From the NCBI GenBank assembly GCA_002366645.1, contig DFBM01000106.1, positions 1 through 11,390 on the forward strand: DNA of 11,390 bases, written 5' to 3'. The number at the start of each line of letters is the position of its first letter. Position 1 is the first letter of the stretch. The position numbers were made by a program, and so were the translations under genes. Origin of the DNA: Rhodobacterales bacterium UBA3080 (GTDB taxonomy: Bacteria; Pseudomonadota; Alphaproteobacteria; Rhodobacterales; Rhodobacteraceae). Positions 6,275 to 11,390 of the stretch are shown here, one piece after another. The notes beneath the pieces were generated by a model that was not told the DNA's origin, ran no database searches, and was given only the letters and a program-made list of their open reading frames with translations.

Positions 6275-7489
6275 ATGGAACAAACTGACAATCAAAGCGC
6301 CCGTCTGGGCTCTCTGTCCGGCATCCGCGTGCTGGACTTGACCCGCATCCTTGCCGGACCGAGCAGCACGCAATTGCTGGGGGATTATGGCGCCGACATC
6401 GTTAAAGTCGAAAAACCCGGCGCTGGCGACGACACCCGTGCGTGGGGGCTACCCTATGTGCGCGATGCCGAGGGAAACGAAACCTCGGAAAGTGCGTATT
6501 ACCTGTCCACCAATCGCAATAAACGCTCGATCGCCGTCGATATCGCGACGCCTGAAGGGGCGGCAACGATCCGGCGGCTCGCGACGAAATGCGATATTCT
6601 TGTCGAGAACTTCAAAGTTGGCGGGTTGAAGAAATACGGGCTGGACTACGATAGCCTGAAAGATGCCAACCCATCGATCATTTACTGCTCAATCACAGGT
6701 TTTGGCCAAACCGGACCGAACGCGGCGCTAGCGGGGTATGACCTGATGGCGCAAGGTTATGGCGGGATTATGAGCCTGACCGGCGTGCCAGACGGAGAGC
6801 CGATGAAGGTCGGCGTAGGCATAACCGACATTATGTGCGGGATGTATGCGAGCACCGCGATACTGGCCGCCCTCCGTCACCGTGACCAAACCGATGAAGG
6901 TCAGCATATCGATATTGCACTGGTGGATTCGCAAGTCGCGTGGTTGATTAACGAGGGTGTGAATTATCTAACCTCGGGCGAAGTTCCAAAGCGCCGTGGA
7001 AACCAGCACCCGAATATTGTCCCTTATCAGGTGTTCGAGGTAAGCGACGGCTATCTGATCGTGGCGGTGGGTAACGACAACCAGTTTGTCAAATTTTGCG
7101 GCGTTCTCGGCCATCCTGAACTCGCCACAGACTCGCGCTATACCAGCAACATCAAGCGTATCGAAAACCGCAAGACACTGATCGAAACGCTCGTGCCGAT
7201 TATCGCGAATATAGACAAACAAACCTTGCTGACAGGGATGAACGCAGCTGGCGTTACCTGTGGCCCGATCAACAGGTTGGACGAGGTATTTGCCAGCGAT
7301 CAAGTTGCCGCGCGGGACATGAAAATCTCGATGCCGCATCCACTATCAGGATCCGGTTCGGTTGACCTGATCGGCAATCCTGTCAAGTTTTCGAAAACCC
7401 CCGTCACCTACCGCAAAGCTCCGCCGGTTTGCGGTGCCGATACACAAGATATTCTTGCTGATTGGTTGGGAGAGACCTCGACGTCCTAG
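6275..7489 (+). CDS. Class III CoA-transferase (CaiB/BaiF family)
   Basis: Family III CoA-transferases move CoA between an acyl-CoA and a free carboxylic acid through an aspartyl-CoA intermediate. The 404-residue length is typical. The N-terminal signature GIRVLDLTRILAGPSSTQLLGDYGADIVKVEKPGAGDDTR spans residues about 16-55, YYLSTNRNKRSIAVD 75-89, and DILVENFKVGGLKKYGLDYDSL 107-128. The catalytic Asp is expected at Asp156 in GYDLMAQG, matching the formyl-CoA transferase GYD motif. The overall look is close to the succinate/glutarate-type (SUGCT-like) branch, but the substrate cannot be fixed by eye. The gene begins 53 bases after slt, with no clear Shine-Dalgarno before the ATG. It is followed 27 bases later by an MDR reductase that may act in the same acyl-CoA route. 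Confidence 0.93.
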   Translation: MEQTDNQSARLGSLSGIRVLDLTRILAGPSSTQLLGDYGADIVKVEKPGAGDDTRAWGLPYVRDAEGNETSESAYYLSTNRNKRSIAVDIATPEGAATIRRLATKCDILVENFKVGGLKKYGLDYDSLKDANPSIIYCSITGFGQTGPNAALAGYDLMAQGYGGIMSLTGVPDGEPMKVGVGITDIMCGMYASTAILAALRHRDQTDEGQHIDIALVDSQVAWLINEGVNYLTSGEVPKRRGNQHPNIVPYQVFEVSDGYLIVAVGNDNQFVKFCGVLGHPELATDSRYTSNIKRIENRKTLIETLVPIIANIDKQTLLTGMNAAGVTCGPINRLDEVFASDQVAARDMKISMPHPLSGSGSVDLIGNPVKFSKTPVTYRKAPPVCGADTQDILADWLGETSTS

Positions 7490-7516
7490 CTCGCATAACA
7501 ATTCAAAGGAAACCCA

Positions 7517-8551
7517 ATGACCAAGATCCCCGAAAACATGCGCGCGCTTATACAAAACGAAGACGGCTACTCGGGGCGGTCCGAAGGGCCGGAGATTTCA
7601 GATGCCGCTCTCTATCTGACGGAGGCGCAAATTCCGGTGCCTACGCCCGGCAAAGGTCAGGTTCTTATCAAACTGCGCGTTGCTTCGGTAAACCCGTCGG
7701 ACTTGCACTTCATCAAAGGCGAATACGGTCAGCCGCGATGCAAAGGCGTACCCGCCGGATTTGAGGGTTGCGGCGATGTCGTGGCAGCTGGCGACGGTGC
7801 CGAAGCACTCGTAGGCAAACGCGTTGCGTTTGCGGTTTCGCTTGGCGGTTCGGGGGCGTGGGCCGAATACGCGCTGACCGATGCCGTAGCCTGCATACCG
7901 CTTAGACCCGATGTTTCGGGCATAGATGCTTCCGCCCAAATCGTGAACCCGCTGACGGCAATGGCGATGGTGGATATTGCAGCCAAAGACGGCGACGCCT
8001 TCGTTATTTCGGCAGCCACCAGTCAGCTCGGCAAATTGATGATCAGCCTTGCCAAAGATATGGACCTCAAGGTGATCGCGCTCGTGCGAAGGGCCGAAGC
8101 AGTGGAACCCCTGAAAGGTCTGGGTGCCACTGAGGTTTTGGTGACTACTGATACAGACTTCGCCGACCAGTTCGCAGCCGTTAGTCGAGCCTTAAAGCCT
8201 AGGGTGTTTCTAGACGCCGTATCCGATCAGATTTGCGAAACGGTTTTTACCCTGATGCCTAACGGAGCCCGCTGGATTAGTTACGGCAAACTTGGCGTTG
8301 AGGTCCCCCGATTAACCCAGATGGGTCAACTGATATTTATGGGCAAGAAAATCGAGGGTTTCTGGCTGACAAACTGGATGCGCACGACGCCGCCCGCGGA
8401 TCAGGCACGTGTTGTTGGCGAAGTGCAGGCGCGGTTTGCCGATGGTCGTTGGCATACCGACGTTTCCAAAACACTGCGGCTCTCGGAAGTTATTGACGGA
8501 CTTGCAGATGCAACCAAAATAACCGACGGGAAAGTCGTTATCACACCCTAA
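7517..8551 (+). CDS. MDR-family NAD(P)H-dependent oxidoreductase, enoyl-thioester reductase (MECR/ETR)-like
   Basis: This 344-residue medium-chain dehydrogenase/reductase has a GroES-like N-terminal half and a Rossmann C-terminal half. NPSDLHFIKGEYG (59-71) matches the catalytic region of 2-enoyl thioester reductases, where the Tyr (here Tyr70) is the catalytic residue in human MECR. It is followed by GFEGCGDVVAAG (81-92), VNPLTAMAM (143-151) and the nucleotide-binding loop ISAATSQLGK (164-173), which corresponds to the usual AxxGxxG-type loop but has Ser-Gln-Leu in place of the usual Gly-Val. The Cys set for a structural zinc in true alcohol dehydrogenases is absent, so it is probably a zinc-independent reductase despite the common 'zinc-binding dehydrogenase' label. 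AAAGGA (7505-7510) lies six bases before the ATG. The neighbouring CoA-transferase supports an acyl-CoA or enoyl substrate, but quinone reductase activity is a real alternative. Confidence 0.85.
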   Translation: MTKIPENMRALIQNEDGYSGRSEGPEISDAALYLTEAQIPVPTPGKGQVLIKLRVASVNPSDLHFIKGEYGQPRCKGVPAGFEGCGDVVAAGDGAEALVGKRVAFAVSLGGSGAWAEYALTDAVACIPLRPDVSGIDASAQIVNPLTAMAMVDIAAKDGDAFVISAATSQLGKLMISLAKDMDLKVIALVRRAEAVEPLKGLGATEVLVTTDTDFADQFAAVSRALKPRVFLDAVSDQICETVFTLMPNGARWISYGKLGVEVPRLTQMGQLIFMGKKIEGFWLTNWMRTTPPADQARVVGEVQARFADGRWHTDVSKTLRLSEVIDGLADATKITDGKVVITP

Positions 8552-8566
8552 AACCGGAGGTTCAAT

Positions 8567-9226
8567 ATGTTCAAGATTCGTACGCCCTTGCGCCAATACA
8601 TCAAGGTTTCCGCGCTCAGCGCGATGTGCCTTTTGTTTCCCGGAATTGCACACGCCGAATTCTTGATGTTCCCGATTATCTACGAGGTAACCGGCGTTGC
8701 TGACGATGACGTACTGAATGTTCGTATAGAACCTAATGCAGGTGCCTACGATATTGGAGATCTATTCCCGCACGCTCAGGTCGAAGTCACGGCAATCGAT
8801 GATTCCGGCAAATGGGCGCGGATACAATGGCACGGCGAAGACGGTTGGATCGCACGGCGATATCTGGTCGAAGTCGAAAGGTTTGGCGACGAGTTTAGCG
8901 GCATGCCAGTGGATTTGCTTTGTACCGGCACCGAACCTTTCTGGGCGGCCGACATAACATCCGACGCGCAATTCTCCTTCGCCGAACTAGGAGACGAAGC
9001 GGATTGGATGCCGGTAACGAATTCGGTCATGTCGACCAATATGTACCGCTCCAATTATGCCTTCGATACTGCGAAATTCACCGGCCTACTAAGGCGCGCA
9101 GAATGTAGCGACGGGATGTCGGATATGACCTATGGCTGGGCGCTGGATCTGCTCGAAAAAGGAGCAGACCCGCGCCTTTTATCCGGCTGTTGCAGAACGA
9201 TGCTGGTCAACCAGAACCGGTATTAA
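8567..9226 (+). CDS. Secreted SH3b-domain protein with C-terminal CGTEPFW-type (COG3650-like) domain
   Basis: The 219-residue protein starts with a signal peptide (basic FKIRTPLRQYIK, hydrophobic core, AHA before Glu31), so it is probably periplasmic. Residues about 38-102 form a bacterial SH3 domain: YEVTGVADDDVLNVRIEPN, a GDLFPHAQVEV strand and GKWARIQWHGEDGWIARRYL. The second part begins CTGTEPFWAADI (119-130) and ends with AECSDGMSDMTYGW (178-191) and LLSGCCR (204-210). These CxGTEPFW, CSDGMSD and GCC motifs mark a domain of unknown function in proteobacterial envelope proteins. The cysteines at 119, 180, 208 and 209 could form disulfides in the periplasm. GGAGG (8556-8560) lies six bases before the ATG, and the gene follows the MDR gene by 15 bases. 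SH3b domains often bind cell-wall peptides, which would suit an operon headed by a transglycosylase, but that link is inferred. Its TAA overlaps the rsmJ stop. Confidence 0.85.
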   Translation: MFKIRTPLRQYIKVSALSAMCLLFPGIAHAEFLMFPIIYEVTGVADDDVLNVRIEPNAGAYDIGDLFPHAQVEVTAIDDSGKWARIQWHGEDGWIARRYLVEVERFGDEFSGMPVDLLCTGTEPFWAADITSDAQFSFAELGDEADWMPVTNSVMSTNMYRSNYAFDTAKFTGLLRRAECSDGMSDMTYGWALDLLEKGADPRLLSGCCRTMLVNQNRY

Positions 9227-9825
9227 CCACACATAAACACGTCATACCGCGTCGATTTCCCCGTAATCTGGTGCGAAGGCGCGCGAATTCCGGATATCGG
9301 ATCAGCCTTTTGCGGCCACTTCAGAACCACCCGATTGGAGGCGCATTCCAGTGCAACCCGCATCAGCTCGACCGCGTCCTGATCCGTACCCACAATTTCA
9401 CGTATCAATCGCATTTCTTTTTTGACCAGCGCCGAATTCTTTCGTGGCGGATGCATCGGGTCTACCAACACAACCTCGGGCGAAAGGGTCGGAAGTAAAT
9501 CCTTGGCATCGCCATGCAATAGCGTCATCCGCGCGATCACCTCGGCAACTTCGCCACCGGCATTGCGCGCGCGCTCCATACCGTCAGCAAGCAACCGGTG
9601 CATTTCCTCGGACCGTTCGATCAACATCACCTGCGCCCCCAACGAGGCGAGCAGGAACGCGTCCCGCCCCAGCCCCGCCGTCGCATCAACAACCGAAGGC
9701 GTTTTGCCTGATTTCATACCGACGGCCTTAGGCAATGCCTGACCGCGCCCGCCTCCAAAACGGAACCGGTGCGCCACCGCACCGCCGACAAAATCGACGA
9801 TCAGGTTGTCGCTATCACTCCCCAT
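9223..9825 (-). CDS. rsmJ: 16S rRNA (guanine-1516-N2)-methyltransferase RsmJ
   Basis: RsmJ methylates G1516 of 16S rRNA using S-adenosylmethionine. The 200-residue protein has the SAM-binding motif VVDATAGLGRDAFLLASLG (45-63), an acidic motif II end (LIER, 68-71), HGDA (104-107) and the strongly diagnostic DPMHPPRKNSALVKKEMR block (122-139), then RVVLKWP (165-171) and TRYDVF (192-197). It is shorter than the E. coli enzyme (about 250) because the N-terminal part is reduced. The frame is open to a GTG at 9855 (210 residues), but ATG 9825 is preferred: AAGGA (9831-9835) lies five bases upstream and the overlap with the yaiI-like gene falls from 41 to 11 bases. Its TAA stop overlaps the convergent SH3b gene's stop by four bases. 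Confidence 0.93.
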   Translation of the reverse strand: MGSDSDNLIVDFVGGAVAHRFRFGGGRGQALPKAVGMKSGKTPSVVDATAGLGRDAFLLASLGAQVMLIERSEEMHRLLADGMERARNAGGEVAEVIARMTLLHGDAKDLLPTLSPEVVLVDPMHPPRKNSALVKKEMRLIREIVGTDQDAVELMRVALECASNRVVLKWPQKADPISGIRAPSHQITGKSTRYDVFMCG

Positions 9826-10279
9826 CGCTTTCCTTAACCGCCGCACGAACTTCACGTTCTAGAACTTCTAGAAACTTCGAGCGATCCGCCTTGCTGAACG
9901 GACGGCCACCACCTTGCCGAAACGGGTCGGCTTCGCGCAGATCCGCCATCAAATCCCGCATCGCCAACTGGTTGCCGATATTGGCCTGCGTGAAGGTATC
10001 GCCGTTGTGCCGAACTGCCCGCCCGCCGTTTTCAAGGCATTTTGCCGCCAGCGGAATGTCACCCGTGATGCAAATGTCGCCCTTCCCGATCCTGTCAGCA
10101 ATCCACATATCCGCCACATCCGGCCCGTCAGGCACCACTACCGTCTCGACCAGCGGATGCGGATTTGGCCGCAAGCCGCCATTCGAAACGATATAGACCT
10201 TCAACTTGTGCCGATCGGCCACGCGCAGAGTTTCGTCCTTAACGGGGCAAGCGTCGGCATCTATGTAGATACTGCTCAA
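9815..10279 (-). CDS. YaiI/YqxD family protein (UPF0178, DUF188), TTG start
   Basis: The 154-residue protein matches the UPF0178 family along its whole length: IYIDADACPVK (4-14), VVVPDGPDVADMWI (47-60), GDICITGDIPLAAKCLENGG (67-86), FTQANIGNQLAMRDLMADLR (96-115) and RPFSKADRSKFLEVLER (126-142). The acidic N-terminal strand and GDIPLA region suggest a PIN-like nuclease fold, but the function of the family is not established. The start is TTG at 10279-10277: the frame has a TAA only two codons upstream (10285-10283), and the conserved IYIDADACPVK block begins at residue 4, so no other start codon is possible. This TTG overlaps the TGA of fghA as TTGA, which implies translational coupling. It overlaps rsmJ by 11 bases. 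Confidence 0.92.
   Translation of the reverse strand: MSSIYIDADACPVKDETLRVADRHKLKVYIVSNGGLRPNPHPLVETVVVPDGPDVADMWIADRIGKGDICITGDIPLAAKCLENGGRAVRHNGDTFTQANIGNQLAMRDLMADLREADPFRQGGGRPFSKADRSKFLEVLEREVRAAVKESDGE
9831..9835 (-). promoter_or_regulatory. Shine-Dalgarno that decides the rsmJ start
   Basis: AAGGA on the minus strand, extended to AAGGAAAG, lies five bases before ATG 9825-9823 and inside the end of the yaiI-like gene. No comparable site precedes the alternative GTG at 9855. Confidence 0.7.
9856..9873. repeat. 17-base near-perfect palindrome built from two TTCTAGAA units
   Basis: TTCTAGAA occurs at 9857-9864 and again at 9866-9873, nine bases apart. Each unit is its own reverse complement, and together they form an inverted repeat around one central base; the first unit extends to a 10-base palindrome at 9856-9865. 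It lies in the 3' end of the yaiI-like gene, where on the minus strand it encodes LEVLE with rare CTA leucine codons, and ends about 30 bases upstream of the rsmJ ATG. It may only reflect the repeated Leu-Glu codons. Confidence 0.6.
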
Positions 10280-11109
10280 AGGTTATGCAGCACATCGGCA
10301 TGGTGCGCGATGTGGTCTTCCATAAACGTGGACACGAAGAAATATGAGTGATCGTAGCCGTCAAGAATTCGCAAACTCGCAGGTTGGCGCCGTGCTGTGA
10401 TCGCAGCAGCCATCGCACTCGGCTTCAATAGGTCATAAAACTCATCTGCTGCACCCTGATCAATCATCACATGCCCCGGATAGCCCTTCTGCGCCATTAA
10501 CAAACTCGCATCATGCTTGCCCCAGGCGTTTTCGTCATCGCCCAGATACGCAGTCAATTGCTTGCGCCCCCAATCACTACCCGTCGGGTTTGTGATCGGC
10601 GCAAAGGCGGAAACGGATTTGTATTGCTCCGGCAGCGACATCGCCATAGTCAGCGCCCCGTGCCCCCCCATCGAGTGACCGGTAATCCCCTGCGCCTCCT
10701 CGTTCAGGTCAAAATTCCGGAAGATCAGCTTCGGCAGTTCCTCGGTTATATACGTCCACATCTGGAAATGAGGCGCCCAGGGTTCCTGCGTGGCATCAAC
10801 GTAAAAACCGGCCCCCTGTCCGAGGTCATAAGCCGCATCATCCGCAACCCCCTCACCCCGTGGCGAGGTGTCGGGGAATACAATTGCAATCCCGTGCTCC
10901 GCCGCCCAAGCCTGCGCCCCCGCCTTAACCACCGCATTTTCATGCGTGCAGGTTAGACCGGAAAGATACCACAGGACTGGAACCGGCCCATCCACCGCCT
11001 GCGGAGGCAGATAGACCGCAAAAGTCATCTCGCAATCGCAAGCATCGGACCAATGCGAGTAAACACCCTGCGTACCACCAAAACTAGCATTCTCGGATAT
11101 GATTTTCAT
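10276..11109 (-). CDS. fghA: S-formylglutathione hydrolase
   Basis: The enzyme hydrolyses S-formylglutathione to formate and glutathione, the second step of glutathione-dependent formaldehyde oxidation in the cytoplasm. The 277-residue length is exactly typical of this esterase-D family. The nucleophile is Ser146 in GITGHSMGGHGAL, with Asp222 in DQGAADEF and His254 in GYDHSYFF completing the triad. Conserved family segments PVLWYLSGLTCTHEN (44-58, with the conserved Cys54), PDTSPRG (79-85) and GAGFYVDATQEPW (99-111) are all present. The ATG (11109-11107) overlaps the stop of the preceding gene as ATGA, and AAGG lies about eight bases upstream. The partner glutathione-dependent formaldehyde dehydrogenase is not in the window. 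Its TGA overlaps the TTG start of the yaiI-like gene. Confidence 0.96.
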   Translation of the reverse strand: MKIISENASFGGTQGVYSHWSDACDCEMTFAVYLPPQAVDGPVPVLWYLSGLTCTHENAVVKAGAQAWAAEHGIAIVFPDTSPRGEGVADDAAYDLGQGAGFYVDATQEPWAPHFQMWTYITEELPKLIFRNFDLNEEAQGITGHSMGGHGALTMAMSLPEQYKSVSAFAPITNPTGSDWGRKQLTAYLGDDENAWGKHDASLLMAQKGYPGHVMIDQGAADEFYDLLKPSAMAAAITARRQPASLRILDGYDHSYFFVSTFMEDHIAHHADVLHNL

Positions 11110-11390
11110 TTTGCGGCCTTTTTCTTAACTTGGGGTTTCCGACGGACGCGCGTTGGCACGGAATCCCTATCAACTTCGAACTGCCCAGTAGCCTCAAACA
11201 ACTCGCCCAGCTTTTCATAACCGTATGTCCGTTGGTCAAAATCAGACTTTATAGCTACTAGCTGAGCTCTTACCGCAGACAGGACAAACCAATCCCCATC
11301 GGCGTCTAGACTCTTCATAGCGCTAAGAATCAAGGGAACAGATTTTGAAAGCAGTTTATAGCCAGAACCCAGTTCGTTAGCATCGGCATT
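11106..11390 (-). CDS. Protein with C-terminal OST-HTH/LOTUS-like domain, probably NYN-domain family (5' end outside window)
   Basis: Only the last 94 residues are seen; the frame is open to the window edge, so the true start lies beyond 11390. The visible part reads like an OST-HTH/LOTUS domain: a leading LLSKSVPLILSAMKSLDADGD helix, then WFVLSAVRAQLVAIKSDFD, then RTYGYEKLGELFEATGQFEVDR, where the 'FDxRxYGYxKLxELF' pattern is characteristic. It ends in a basic tail (TRVRRKPQVKKKAAK). In bacteria this domain often follows an NYN/PIN-like nuclease domain (LabA/DUF88 type), so a NYN domain is expected upstream, but that is inference. OST-HTH domains are linked to RNA binding. The TGA stop overlaps the fghA ATG by four bases (ATGA), making this the upstream cistron of the fghA-yaiI-rsmJ cluster. 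Confidence 0.65.
   Translation of the reverse strand, partial: NADANELGSGYKLLSKSVPLILSAMKSLDADGDWFVLSAVRAQLVAIKSDFDQRTYGYEKLGELFEATGQFEVDRDSVPTRVRRKPQVKKKAAK

Noticed and set aside
7517..8551. Zinc-dependent alcohol dehydrogenase
   Set aside because: The structural-zinc cysteine set and the catalytic zinc ligands are not visible, and the NPSD...EYG motif fits zinc-independent reductases.
1..11390. CRISPR array, tRNA, rRNA, IS element, prophage or defence island
   Set aside because: No spaced repeats, cloverleaf candidates, transposase, integrase or nuclease-effector genes were recognised; nearly all the sequence is accounted for by chromosomal genes.

Overview
The window looks like ordinary chromosomal DNA from an alphaproteobacterium, most likely Rhodobacterales-like. 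This rests on the character of the proteins (alphaproteobacterial-type AlkB, SmpB, Slt-type transglycosylase, short RsmJ, SH3b/CGTEPFW protein), the moderately high GC content, and the dense packing with many stop/start overlaps. No IS element, prophage, CRISPR array, tRNA or rRNA was seen, and base composition and codon use look even along the window. The assignment to a group is inferred from protein character; no search was run.

Layout. (1) 1-1638, + strand: the 3' end of mutY, then 24 bases later an alkane-1-monooxygenase-like integral membrane di-iron hydroxylase (AlkB family). (2) 1635-4097, - strand: a compact four-gene cluster read right to left, dapA -> P-loop kinase-like protein -> smpB -> AhpD-like/CMD-family protein, with junctions of +2, -1 and +20 bases. 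Its last gene meets alkB tail to tail with stop codons overlapping by 4 bases. (3) 4098-4253: the only divergent promoter region, between dapA and the next block. (4) 4254-9226, + strand: a periplasmic Slt-type lytic transglycosylase, a class III (CaiB/BaiF) CoA-transferase, an MDR-family reductase resembling enoyl-thioester reductases, and a secreted SH3b plus CGTEPFW-domain protein. (5) 9223-11390, - strand: a tightly overlapping cluster read right to left, the C-terminal part of a protein ending in an OST-HTH/LOTUS-like domain -> fghA (S-formylglutathione hydrolase) -> yaiI-like (DUF188) -> rsmJ. The first two junctions are 4-base overlaps and the third is an 11-base overlap. This block also meets its convergent neighbour with a 4-base stop-stop overlap.

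How the genes fit together. The window is mostly housekeeping: DNA repair (MutY), lysine/diaminopimelate synthesis (DapA), ribosome rescue (SmpB), rRNA methylation (RsmJ), peptidoglycan turnover (Slt), and formaldehyde/glutathione metabolism (FghA). DapA makes a precursor of the peptidoglycan that Slt remodels, and the two genes diverge from a shared control region. The CoA-transferase and the MDR reductase may act on a common acyl-CoA or acid substrate, but the sequence does not say which.

I found no convincing undescribed multi-gene system. The points most worth a second look are the glutamate-to-lysine change in the second histidine box of the AlkB-like protein, the uncharacterised P-loop kinase coupled between dapA and smpB, the forced TTG start of the yaiI-like gene inside a TTGA overlap, the possibly leaderless CoA-transferase gene, and the two convergent gene pairs that leave no room for a terminator between them.
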